Below are positions 28,466-37,126 of a DNA stretch of 49,820 bases, piece after piece (positions within the stretch are counted from its first letter, which is position 1; each line of letters starts with the position of its first letter). The translations under genes and the position numbers were made by a program. The stretch is from Actinomycetota bacterium. GTDB taxonomy: Bacteria; Actinomycetota; AC-67. The stretch lies in NCBI GenBank assembly GCA_040905475.1, contig JBBDRM010000032.1, positions 1 to 49,820 of the forward strand. The letters are read 5' to 3'. The notes below the pieces were generated by a model. It saw only the letters and a program-made list of their open reading frames with translations, was not told where the DNA came from and did no database searches.

Positions 28466-28609
28466 TTGGCCAAGCCGCCGAAGCCACTCAAGCCACCGCC
28501 GCCCCCACCGCGACCTGTTAGACACGGCACGACTGGAGGGCCTAACACTGGCAGCGGAAAGGGCAACGCGCACGCGGGCAAGGGCAATCCTCATGGTGGA
28601 AAGAGATGA
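28466..28609 (+). CDS. Pro/Gly-rich basic small peptide (47 aa)
   Basis: TTG-started frame with AAAGGGG upstream. The product is a Pro/Lys run (KPPKPLKPPPPPPRP) followed by a Gly/Asn/Lys/His-rich tail (GSGKGNAHAGKGN, HGGKR). It is low-complexity, basic, with no signal peptide or membrane helix. The last codons overlap the next gene by 4 nt (ATGA), which supports real translation. No homologue is known to me; it may be a disordered nucleic-acid-binding or toxin-like peptide. Confidence 0.5.
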   Translation: MAKPPKPLKPPPPPPRPVRHGTTGGPNTGSGKGNAHAGKGNPHGGKR

Positions 28610-28851
28610 CAGAACTCGACACCAAGGAGACCGGGCGGGTGATTCACGCGCTAGCCGCAGTCCGAGACTCTGAAGGATCCCCCCAAGCCGCGGCCGCGAA
28701 GCTGGGTATCTCCGAGGAACTCTTGTTGGCCACGCTGTCCGCGGTGAGCCCAAAGTTCTGTTCTCACGATGCAGACGGCGTCATCCGTCTGACCCCGATG
28801 GGATCGCGCTTCGCTGACCAGACGGGTGTGTTTCCCTGGGTGAATTGGTGA
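28606..28851 (+). CDS. Small helix-turn-helix-like protein, unknown
   Basis: 81-aa protein whose start overlaps the Pro/Gly-rich peptide stop (ATGA). The stretch GSPQAAAAKLGISEELLLATLSAV looks like a helix-turn-helix and VIRLTPMGSRFAD like a wing, so a small winged-helix DNA-binding protein is the best guess. It ends with WVNW. Probably co-transcribed with the XRE gene and the two tiny ORFs. Confidence 0.55.
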   Translation: MTELDTKETGRVIHALAAVRDSEGSPQAAAAKLGISEELLLATLSAVSPKFCSHDADGVIRLTPMGSRFADQTGVFPWVNW

Positions 28852-28987
28852 TGTCAGCTTAGATCCCAACCGAGAGAGTTCAGACGAGGATGGCCGGGCA
28901 CAGCGAGGCGACCACTCGTCAAGACGGCTTTTCAGCCTGGTTAACCCTCATCCCATAGCAATGACACGAATCGAGAAAGGAGGGCGC

Positions 28988-29407
28988 GTGGGGTTGTTCG
29001 ATCACAGCAAGACATGGCGCTTCTCGGTTCGAGCATCCTCATCTGACTGTCTTTCAGCGTTTGTAAACGCGTTCTCCGGGGGCTTTCACTTGGCTGCTGC
29101 TAAATGGCAAGTAGAACGCTCTGGCAACGAGGCAACCGCCACCTATCGTGGCAGAGCAGGAATCGGCAAGCTCGCTTCCTCTTTGTCCTCTCGTGCGGCC
29201 TCCGAAGAGGAGGGGGCGATTGGATCAGGAGTGTCGTTCACGGTGGAGGAAGACGAGAACGAGAGAAAGACTTGCGCGATGTGGCTGAGCACTAGTTCGA
29301 AACGTCTTGGATTTACATCGGATGCGCGCTTCTTCAGGCCGTACATGCGTGCGGTAGAAAGAAATCTTAGGAATCTCGATCCGACGCTCTCGCTCGCAAA
29401 GGATTAG
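28988..29407 (+). CDS. Hypothetical protein (139 aa)
   Basis: A strong ribosome site AAAGGAGGG lies 3-5 nt before GTG 28988, which decides this start over ATG 28961. The product (GLFDHSKTWRFSV..., W-containing, FRPYMRAVERNL near the C-terminus) has a mixed alpha/beta look and no signal peptide. Not recognised. Same strand as the XRE cluster, 136 bp after it. Confidence 0.6.
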   Translation: MGLFDHSKTWRFSVRASSSDCLSAFVNAFSGGFHLAAAKWQVERSGNEATATYRGRAGIGKLASSLSSRAASEEEGAIGSGVSFTVEEDENERKTCAMWLSTSSKRLGFTSDARFFRPYMRAVERNLRNLDPTLSLAKD

Positions 29408-29435
29408 AGCGGTAGCCGCTCGAACGCGAAGAGTC

Positions 29436-29519
29436 AACCCCATCCTCGTCAGCATCGCTCGGACAACTCAGGCGATCGGCGTTTCTCTCTCCGAGTTGCT
29501 CAAAGTGATTAGGGGATAG
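29436..29519 (+). pseudogene. Remnant of an XRE regulator gene (C-terminal 27 codons)
   Basis: Translation NPILVSIARTTQAIGVSLSELLK, then VIRG and a stop, mirrors the end of the XRE gene at 28089-28313 (NPTLVSQAKIAKALGVSLSELLK, GIKG, stop); the DNA is also similar (GTTTCTCTCTC.GAGTT.CTCAAAG). The helix-turn-helix part is missing, so this is a decayed partial copy. Confidence 0.7.
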
Positions 29520-29528
29520 TCTCGCGCT

Positions 29529-29813
29529 TCAGCGCGCGCTATCAGCAAGCGCCTTCCGAAGACCTTTCACCAGCCGTTCGTAGCGCTTCTCAAGCATGTT
29601 GATACGTTTAACGAGGCGGGCGTCGCCGCCCGATCTACTGCCGCGCCGGCGTCCTGCGAGCTCTCGCTGCGAAGGAACACCGTGTCGGCTGGTTCTGTGC
29701 CGGCCAAGCCCCATCGCGTGGGCGGCCTTGAAACCACACTCAGGACAGACGAACTTCGACGGACGGCGCTTGGTTGGTGACTTCTTCTTCGTCCCACGTT
29801 TACTCGCGGCCAT
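29529..29813 (-). CDS. Small C2H2 zinc-finger protein
   Basis: 94-aa basic protein with one classical C2H2 finger: C23-X2-C26-X12-H39-X4-H44 (FVCPECGFKAAH...RHRTSRHG). The N-terminus is very Lys/Arg-rich, and a C-terminal helix (RLVKRINMLEKRYERLVKGL) could be a coiled coil for dimerisation. GGGAGGAG precedes the ATG. Such single-finger proteins are uncommon in bacteria and mostly occur on mobile DNA, where they are thought to bind DNA. Same strand as the hsd/PHP genes, but 159 bp after the end of the ATPase gene. Confidence 0.8.
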   Translation of the reverse strand: MAASKRGTKKKSPTKRRPSKFVCPECGFKAAHAMGLGRHRTSRHGVPSQRELAGRRRGSRSGGDARLVKRINMLEKRYERLVKGLRKALADSAR

Positions 29814-29972
29814 GAGTCTCCTCCCAGCAAAATGAGTTTCCCCTTCAGACAGCTCCCTTGCCAGGCTTTCGGAACCGCGATGCGAAACCCAGCGCCTTGA
29901 GCGTCGCCGTTAGCGCTGGCCCCGCTGTCCCCGACAAGTCCTGCATGCGGTTTGTCCTCGTCGTGGAGACGT

Positions 29973-32693
29973 TCAGAATCCGTACTTGAGCTTTCGGCGC
30001 TCGAAGGCCTCGCGGCCGCCTTCAACATGGTAAAGAACAAGCTCGCGTGTTTCGAACCTATCCAGAGCACCCGTCTTCGTGACTCGCCCGGCGTGTGCGT
30101 CTGCATCCATCGCCAAGACTTGCTCAGCATCCGCAGAAACGAGAACGTTTCCGCTTCTGGTTGCGAAGAGGCATTGACGCGCCCCGCGGTCGCCGCGCAA
30201 GCGCGCGACTATGTATTCCTCAATCCACGGCGCGTGCAGTGCATCCTCCGGTTGATCCACGATGAGAGGGGCGTCACCCTGCGCGAGAGCGACCATTAAC
30301 ACCACTGTGCATTTCTGGCCATGGGCCAAGGCTTCCAGGTCTCGGTACTCTTGTTCCTCAACAGCGAACTGTATCCGCACGCCATCCTCGAGATCGACTA
30401 GTTGGAGTTCGTAGAGGTCCCCGAGACGATTGCGTTCGTGAATGGTCTCGTGTAGTCGCTGAAACACGCCTTGGGCAAGATCTGACTCCTGGGCGGGAGT
30501 GTCGAAGTCCTGCGTTAGGAGCGACTTCACGAATGGCACAGGATGAAGACGTTTCGCCATCGCCTTAACTTCGCCGTCCTGGATATGGGAACCAACACGA
30601 ATGGCGCTTAGGGCTTCGATGAAGGCCCGGTCATCAGCGTCTCCACGCACGGAAATACGGACTCGTCCGTCAAGGCGGTCAGTCAGTTCCTTTGCCTTAG
30701 AGGTACGCTTTCCACGGATCGCACGACGCGCCGTCTGCAGCTTGTCGAGGAGGCCTTCTCGCTCATGTTCGAGGGTCTTCACTTGCGGGCTCAGTTTCTC
30801 GTCCATCTGTTTGGCTGTCCGAAGGAGTTGCGTTTCCTTTTCTCTTAGCCGATTTAGCTTCTGGCTCAGCGAGGCAAGACCCTTGCCGTCAGTGTCGAGC
30901 TCCGTCAGGAGTCGCTGATACTCGTGTTCGGCACTCTCAAACAGTGGCTTCCACGTCGAGTGCAAGTCTTGAATCTGCTTCATGAGGTCAGTCACGTCTT
31001 TGTGGTAGGCGGACTTGTGCTTCTCCTTTGCCTTGGCGATGTCCTCTTCGACACGACGCAGCTTGCCCATGGCTTCGGTGTTTGGGGTCGCCGCGGGGAT
31101 AGTCCAGTCGGAATCTGGATGTGGAAACTCTTCATCGATAGCCCCGAGTAGTTCGGCGACTTGGTCGCTTGCGTTTTGAAAAGCGTCCTTCTCTTTGTAC
31201 CAGCCGGCGTGGCCCTTGACTTTTGGGTCCTCAAAGAAGCGAGAGAGAGCTTTGATCTGTTCTTGAATACCTGGGAGCTCTTTCACCTGCGTGGTTGCGT
31301 TTTCAATTTTCTTTCTTGTCTCGATGATGCTCTTCGCGTTCTCTCTCAGCTGAGACTTGAAATTCTTGATGGCGGAGCGTTCGGTATCGGTGTCGATCAA
31401 GTCATCGATTAGTGACAGGCGAGCCAGTGGCTCGCGTGCGTGTTCAATTACTTCGCCTTGGCTGAACCCCTTGATTGGTAAGAAGCTAGGTAGATGAACA
31501 GGTCCATCCACCAATTCAACATCGTTCTCGCCCAAGCGATACACGACTGGGTCGGAGGCTTCGCCGGCCTGCCAAGCTCTTTCGACCAGATACCGCTCGC
31601 CGCTCTTTCTAACAAGGACCCGAACGTTTGCCGCGTCTCCCATGGCAAAGCCGAGGAGCAGGTTCACATCGTCCGCTATGTTCGGAAGAACCGCCGCGGG
31701 AGTCTGTTGGTCGAGAGCGAATCGAATGAGTTCAAGGGTGAGCGATTTGCCCGCGCCCGTCCCTCCTATTAGGCAACTGATGTTGTCGTTGAAACGGAAG
31801 CGCTGCCCGTCAAGAAAGCCCCCGGTTACGGAGACTCCCTCGATCACCGCGGACGGCTCGACTCTGGTCTGAGACGCTAGACAGACATGAAGAGCCGGGT
31901 CGAGGAGCGCTTGACGCAATGCGTCAACCGACAGGTCATCCATCTTGATTAAGCAGTACCGGCCCCCGATCCCGTCGACGTGGTGTGAGTCGCTGTTCTC
32001 TGGCCAGCAGTCAGATCCTTGGATGCACGGCAACCGCCTCGCATCTCCAACATCTAACGTTCGAAATTGTTCCAACGCCTCAGCGGTCACAACTTCAAGC
32101 GCAACAATGTTTGGCGAAGCGTAGATCTGGTTGCGCCGAGTTCGAGATCCCTCGGTCATTCTCCAGAAGCCTTTTGGTTGATCCACGTGCGCGGCAATCG
32201 CGAGACCGCCTGCTTCTTCTACCTTCTTAGCGATCTCGTCGATACGACCAGACGCTAGGACTTCAGGCCTACCGAAATCCGCCTGCGAGATGCCACAGCG
32301 AATCAGGAGTTCCTTGATCGTCTGGGCAGCAGTCTTTGGGTCAAAGATTCCGAGAAGGTGCCCCTCACTAGTGGAGATCTCAACGCCCGGGAACACTGCC
32401 AGTTGGGTCCCTTTAGCCGCTTCCCGGACGGAGTCGCACCAGTCGGCGGAGTTGTGGTCGGTAACCGCGATGACATCGATTCCCTTCTTGAGAGCGTGTT
32501 CGACAACATCTGAAGGCTTGGCATCCTTCCACTTTGCGTTCACGTCGGGTGACGCGGGAGTATGAACGTGGAGGTCTACCATGCGGAAGATCGCTCCACT
32601 GGACAGCGAAAGTATTGCACGGGCGTCATCGAATGCTCCCGTGCTCGACGCCACGTCGCCCTTGCCGGCAGCCTTCTTGGGTGCGGGCGTCAT
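29973..32693 (-). CDS. PHP-domain / SMC-like ATPase (TrlF-type), candidate defence protein
   Basis: 906-aa fusion. The N-terminal PHP phosphoesterase has its metal motifs: DLHVHT (H42, H44), VTDHN, FPGVEIS, AAHVD and GSDCW...SHH. An ABC/SMC-type ATPase follows, with Walker A IGGTGAGKS (Lys about residue 316), a long coiled-coil middle with many KE.. heptads, and a late Walker B/D-loop VDQPEDAL. This matches the TrlF family of AAA-like ATPases, often seen beside type I restriction genes. I start at ATG 32693, where AGAGGAAG lies upstream; GTG 32765 is in frame but has no ribosome site. It lies 99 bp after hsdR on the same strand and may be read from the hsd promoter. Its own biochemical role is inferred, probably nucleic-acid cleavage. 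Confidence 0.88.
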   Translation of the reverse strand: MTPAPKKAAGKGDVASSTGAFDDARAILSLSSGAIFRMVDLHVHTPASPDVNAKWKDAKPSDVVEHALKKGIDVIAVTDHNSADWCDSVREAAKGTQLAVFPGVEISTSEGHLLGIFDPKTAAQTIKELLIRCGISQADFGRPEVLASGRIDEIAKKVEEAGGLAIAAHVDQPKGFWRMTEGSRTRRNQIYASPNIVALEVVTAEALEQFRTLDVGDARRLPCIQGSDCWPENSDSHHVDGIGGRYCLIKMDDLSVDALRQALLDPALHVCLASQTRVEPSAVIEGVSVTGGFLDGQRFRFNDNISCLIGGTGAGKSLTLELIRFALDQQTPAAVLPNIADDVNLLLGFAMGDAANVRVLVRKSGERYLVERAWQAGEASDPVVYRLGENDVELVDGPVHLPSFLPIKGFSQGEVIEHAREPLARLSLIDDLIDTDTERSAIKNFKSQLRENAKSIIETRKKIENATTQVKELPGIQEQIKALSRFFEDPKVKGHAGWYKEKDAFQNASDQVAELLGAIDEEFPHPDSDWTIPAATPNTEAMGKLRRVEEDIAKAKEKHKSAYHKDVTDLMKQIQDLHSTWKPLFESAEHEYQRLLTELDTDGKGLASLSQKLNRLREKETQLLRTAKQMDEKLSPQVKTLEHEREGLLDKLQTARRAIRGKRTSKAKELTDRLDGRVRISVRGDADDRAFIEALSAIRVGSHIQDGEVKAMAKRLHPVPFVKSLLTQDFDTPAQESDLAQGVFQRLHETIHERNRLGDLYELQLVDLEDGVRIQFAVEEQEYRDLEALAHGQKCTVVLMVALAQGDAPLIVDQPEDALHAPWIEEYIVARLRGDRGARQCLFATRSGNVLVSADAEQVLAMDADAHAGRVTKTGALDRFETRELVLYHVEGGREAFERRKLKYGF

Positions 32694-32792
32694 CGGGTCT
32701 TCCTCTTTCTCATGGGAGTCCGCTCGCTTGCTGACGACTCTGGCCTTCAAGGCCCAGCGCGTCACTGAATTGCCGTTCGGTTTGGACTGCCC

Positions 32793-35747
32793 TCACGAAG
32801 CTTCCTTGCCGCTGGTGTCGTAGGTCACGGCGAAGATTGAATCAGACAACCACCTCTTGAACGATTCGTTGTCGCTGAACTGTTTGAAGAGCTCGGTGTC
32901 GTCCTTGAGGACTGCATTCATCACGCGCCCGAGCGCCTTGTCGTGCTCGATGCGCGCGTTTTGCTTGTCGTTATTCTTTTGCGCGTTGATGTAGGCACGA
33001 TCTGCCGCGACTCTCGAAGGGATATCTTCCGTAATTAGCCGTTGGACTCGATCGGTATCGCTCCACTCGATGTTCCCAAACTGGTCGTTGAACGCCTTGA
33101 GAATGTTAGACAGCGTGTCGATCGCGGGCTCTGGCTTCCGCCCGCCGGCAGAGGTCGGCACGGGTCCTATCTCTGAATCTTCATCGGGTAGCACGATCTT
33201 CATGGCCGCCTTCCTCTCGACTCGGTAGCTATCCATGTCGATCGTCTCGATGATGCCGCGAGAGAGATCCTCTTCCTTGGGCGCGGGAAGTTTCGGAACG
33301 AGGAAGTTGAGGAATATCGAGAGCTTTTCCCAGTCAGCGTTCGAAAAGGGAAGGACTGCGGCCAAGAATCCGTAAGTTCGCGTGAAGGTCTTGGCTTTGC
33401 CTTTGAACTCGACCTGCGCGTCCTCGTCGAGTTGCTCGTTGTAGGTTGCAACGCAAGCGTCGAGGATCGGGTCGAGTTGATCGCGGTCGGCGTTGCCCAG
33501 ATAGAGGCTGACGAACTCGTCAACCTGCACTTGCGAATACACTTCCCTTTGATCTAACTCAGTTCGTATGTCATGAAGCTTGTTCGGGTCGGTTTCGTCG
33601 CTCAAGATCGTCGTTCGATAATAGGGAGCGAAGGCGGTTTCGATCGTCTCGACGTCGTTCATGAAGTCAAGGACAAACACGTCGTATTTCTGGGGGTGCG
33701 CTCTGTTCAAGCGCGACAACGTCTGCACAGCCTTGACGCCGCTTAAGGGCTTGTCCACGTACATCGTGTGGAGCAACGGCTCGTCGTAGCCCGTTTGGAA
33801 CTTGTCTGCGCAGATGAGGAAGCGGTACGGATCTTGCTGAATTCGGTCTGCGATGTCTCGGCTTGCGAACCCATTTAGAGACGCTTCCGTGACCTTGGTT
33901 CCTCTGAACTCGTGCTCGCCGGAAAACGCAACGATCGCCTTGAGCGGGCTCTTCCGTTCCCCCAAGTAGTCGCGGAAAGCAAAGTAGTACTGGATCGCGC
34001 GTTCGATGCCACTTGTAACGACCATAGCGCGGGCCTGGCCACCGATCTTGTTCAGCGCAAGAACCTGGTCGTGAAAATGATCGACCATGATTTCCGACTT
34101 CAAGCGGATGGCATGATCGTTGCTCTCGACGTAACGACGGAGCTTCTTGTTGGCCCGTCGCGCGTCAAACTCCGGGTCACTTTCAACCGTCTTCACCAGC
34201 TTGTAGTAGCTGTTCACCGACGTGTAGCTCTTAAGCACGTCGAGAATGAAACCCTCTTGCACGGCCTGCTTCATCGTGTAGCTATGAAACGGTATATGTT
34301 TCGCCTTGTCGTTCTCCGGCTTGCGCTCGCCAAATAGCTCAAGCGTCTTGTTTTTCGGCGTCGCCGTGAACGCGTAATAAGTTGCGTTCGGAAGCATCTT
34401 GCGCGCTTCCATGATCCGATTGATCTTGTCCTCGACGGTTTCGTCTTGTTCTTCGGCACCAACCTCGGAGAGTGCGGTGCTCATTGCAGCCGAGGCCTTG
34501 CCTCCCTGGCTGGAGTGTGCTTCGTCGATGATGATGGCGAACGTTCGCTCGCGGTGCTCCTTGCCGATGTCGTCCAGGACGAAGGGGAACTTCTGAACCG
34601 TCGTAATGATTATCTTCTTTCCTCCGGCGAGAAACTTCTTCAGGTCGCCGGATCGCTCGGCATGTCCGACCGTTGAACTGACTTGAGCGAACTGCTTAAT
34701 GGTGTCGCGAATCTGCTGGTCCAGAAGGACGCGATCTGTTACGACGACTATCGAGTCGAAAACCTTCCTATCTTTGCGCTCCAACCCGATTAACTGATGC
34801 GCGAGCCACGCGATGGAGTTGGACTTCCCGCTTCCTGCCGAGTGCTCAATCAGATATCGATGGCCCGCCCCGCGCTCGCCACCGTGGGCCAGCAATCGCC
34901 TGACAACGTCGAGTTGGTGATACCGAGGGAAGATCTGAGTCGAGCTCTTCTTCCCCGTTCGTTGGTCCTTTACCGCAACCACCTGTGCGTAGTTCTCCAG
35001 GATGTCGGTCAATCCGTGAGGGCTGAAAATCTTCTTCCAGAGGTAGTCGGTCTTGAGACCCTCGGGGTTCGGGGGATTGCCGGCGCCGTCTTGCCAGCCC
35101 ATATCGAAAGGAAGGAACCAAGATCGCTTGCCTTGCAGGTGTGTAGTGAACTTCACCAGTTGGTCATCTAGCGCGAGGTGCACAATGCAGCGCCCAAATT
35201 GAAAGAGAAGTTCGCGAGGATCGCGATCGCGTCTGTATTGCTCAACAGCATCCTCGACGGTTTGCTTCGTCAGATTGTTCTTCAACTCGAAGGTCGCGAT
35301 GGGAAGGCCGTTGATGAAGAGGCAAAGGTCGAGAGCAAGCTGTGTCTCGTCTCGGCTGTAACGAAGTTGTCGAGTAACACTGAATCGGTTTTCCTCGAAA
35401 CGTTCAACGGCCTTGATGTTTCCCGGTGAGGGTGTTCCATAGAAGAGGTCGATGTGATGTGCGCCATGGTCGATTCCGCGGCGAAGAACGTCGATGACTC
35501 CGCGCTTTGCGATCTCTCCCTGAAGTCGCGTCAGGAATTTCTGCCGTGTCGGCGAATCATTCTTGAGGTCAAGAGCTTCAAGAACCGTTGGCTGCGTGTC
35601 GCCGAAAAACAGTCTGAGGTGGACGAGGTCTAGGGCGTGTTCACGGTCGTAGTCTCGCGGATCGCCGAGCCACCAACCGCCATGCGTTGATGTCATGAAT
35701 TCGACGATGAGAGTCTCAAGCCCCTTCTCGCTTGTATCCGTCGTCAT
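32793..35747 (-). CDS. hsdR: Type I restriction endonuclease, R (translocase/nuclease) subunit
   Basis: 984-aa HsdR that translocates and cuts unmethylated DNA as part of the R2M2S complex. N-terminal PD-(D/E)xK nuclease with D140 and E154-L-K156 (FELKN); superfamily 2 helicase with Walker A SAGSGKS (K308) and DEAH at 408-411; later motif SRLNRAHPQ (motif VI). Full length for the family, no disruption seen. Its ATG overlaps the hsdS stop by 4 nt. Last of the three hsd genes in the order M-S-R. Confidence 0.96.
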   Translation of the reverse strand: MTTDTSEKGLETLIVEFMTSTHGGWWLGDPRDYDREHALDLVHLRLFFGDTQPTVLEALDLKNDSPTRQKFLTRLQGEIAKRGVIDVLRRGIDHGAHHIDLFYGTPSPGNIKAVERFEENRFSVTRQLRYSRDETQLALDLCLFINGLPIATFELKNNLTKQTVEDAVEQYRRDRDPRELLFQFGRCIVHLALDDQLVKFTTHLQGKRSWFLPFDMGWQDGAGNPPNPEGLKTDYLWKKIFSPHGLTDILENYAQVVAVKDQRTGKKSSTQIFPRYHQLDVVRRLLAHGGERGAGHRYLIEHSAGSGKSNSIAWLAHQLIGLERKDRKVFDSIVVVTDRVLLDQQIRDTIKQFAQVSSTVGHAERSGDLKKFLAGGKKIIITTVQKFPFVLDDIGKEHRERTFAIIIDEAHSSQGGKASAAMSTALSEVGAEEQDETVEDKINRIMEARKMLPNATYYAFTATPKNKTLELFGERKPENDKAKHIPFHSYTMKQAVQEGFILDVLKSYTSVNSYYKLVKTVESDPEFDARRANKKLRRYVESNDHAIRLKSEIMVDHFHDQVLALNKIGGQARAMVVTSGIERAIQYYFAFRDYLGERKSPLKAIVAFSGEHEFRGTKVTEASLNGFASRDIADRIQQDPYRFLICADKFQTGYDEPLLHTMYVDKPLSGVKAVQTLSRLNRAHPQKYDVFVLDFMNDVETIETAFAPYYRTTILSDETDPNKLHDIRTELDQREVYSQVQVDEFVSLYLGNADRDQLDPILDACVATYNEQLDEDAQVEFKGKAKTFTRTYGFLAAVLPFSNADWEKLSIFLNFLVPKLPAPKEEDLSRGIIETIDMDSYRVERKAAMKIVLPDEDSEIGPVPTSAGGRKPEPAIDTLSNILKAFNDQFGNIEWSDTDRVQRLITEDIPSRVAADRAYINAQKNNDKQNARIEHDKALGRVMNAVLKDDTELFKQFSDNESFKRWLSDSIFAVTYDTSGKEAS

Positions 35748-37126
35748 GCCGAGACCTCTTCCAGGCCCTCTTCAAGCTCGCCGAGATTCTCGTCCTCATC
35801 GTCCTCCAGCGCATGGTTCGGCTGGTCCAACGCTTCGGGCAGTTCCTTTGCCGCCTGGCGAACGTCGAGTTTGCCGGTGACGACATCGGCAATAAGACGA
35901 TCCCGATACTCTCGAAGCAGTTCTATCTCTCGTTCGCAAAAAGATAGTTGGCGGTCCAGCTTCTCGAATGCGCGATCAAGATGTGAGGCGATCGCTGTCT
36001 GTTCCGGTAACGGAGGAAGAGGCACTCGGACGTTCTTGAGCCACGGCGTATGGATGTCGCGTTGGATATCGCCGACACCTTTGGATGACGTTACAAACTG
36101 AGCGACCATTACCCGCGACTTGAACAGATAGTCCGCGTAACGTCGATCAAGACCACTGCTCAGAGCGAGTACAACGTAGGCTGGGCTGACTATTCCGTGA
36201 TATGCGGAAACTCCAACTGACCCCCGCCAGGCCTGCTGATTGTTGAGAACCAGATCGCCGGCGTGAACAACCTGGTAGTTGGACAGGTCGAGACTCGGTT
36301 TGTGGACTTGCCCTCCTCCTTCGCCATAACGGATCACGCCTCTGCCAAGAAAGACCGAAAGAAGATCCAGACCAGAGGCATTTCTCTCGGAACGAATTCG
36401 GGCAAGGGTCCAGAGTCGCGCAGTGTCCCATTCAGCGCTAATTCCAAATACCGGCGTCGACAGCATAGGTCGCAGGTGTTTAGAACCGCTTAGACCACGC
36501 GTGATCGCGCGATAAACGATGGCTTGCTTGCGCTCGTTCAATAGCGCGATCAACTGCCTTTTCCCGCGGATGTAACTTTCAATCCGATGCCTCAAGTGGT
36601 TCAAGAACCGGACGATATTCAGTTGCTCACTGGGCGAGGGCACCACCGAAGGGACACGATAAAATGCCTTTGTATATAGGGGCATCATGCCGTCGCCTAC
36701 ACCGTAGCTCTCAGCAAGAAAGGCGGCTTTGTAGGGTTCCGACGCGAAGAGGCTGGCGTAGAAAGCAGTATTCGCAGATGCCGTGGGAGCGAACACTGAA
36801 TAGTTCGCAGTTATGAGCCCGCGCTCCACCGCGCACGCGAACAATCCGGCGTGTGCCTGGTACTTATTCATTACCAAATCGCCAGGATGGGCAACCGAGA
36901 ACGCGACCGATTGCGCCGTTGAGCCCGCCTTACCAAGCGCAGCGCTGCGAATCAGACCGTGATGGCGAGACATTGACATCTTAGGTTCAGTACCGTCGAC
37001 ATCGTGTCTCGTCACGGCTCGGAACAGTCTCCGGACCGGCCATATTTCCCAGTGCTCAGGCACTCTCCCAAGCCACGGCGAACCCGAGTCTTTGTAGACG
37101 GGATAGGGCTTGATGGTTCGGATCAT
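35744..37126 (-). CDS. hsdS: Type I restriction-modification specificity subunit
   Basis: 460-aa HsdS with two target-recognition halves. Each half starts in the usual way (PWLGRVPEHWE near residue 17; a second near AEWDTARLWTLARI) and the second ends with the conserved helix LPPLPEQTAIASHLD, then IELLREYRDRLIADVVTGKLDV. The two TRDs set the bipartite recognition sequence, which cannot be read from the protein by eye. Start and stop overlap its neighbours by 4 nt (ATGA). The Glu/Asp-rich C-terminal tail is unusual but harmless-looking. Confidence 0.94.
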   Translation of the reverse strand: MIRTIKPYPVYKDSGSPWLGRVPEHWEIWPVRRLFRAVTRHDVDGTEPKMSMSRHHGLIRSAALGKAGSTAQSVAFSVAHPGDLVMNKYQAHAGLFACAVERGLITANYSVFAPTASANTAFYASLFASEPYKAAFLAESYGVGDGMMPLYTKAFYRVPSVVPSPSEQLNIVRFLNHLRHRIESYIRGKRQLIALLNERKQAIVYRAITRGLSGSKHLRPMLSTPVFGISAEWDTARLWTLARIRSERNASGLDLLSVFLGRGVIRYGEGGGQVHKPSLDLSNYQVVHAGDLVLNNQQAWRGSVGVSAYHGIVSPAYVVLALSSGLDRRYADYLFKSRVMVAQFVTSSKGVGDIQRDIHTPWLKNVRVPLPPLPEQTAIASHLDRAFEKLDRQLSFCEREIELLREYRDRLIADVVTGKLDVRQAAKELPEALDQPNHALEDDEDENLGELEEGLEEVSA

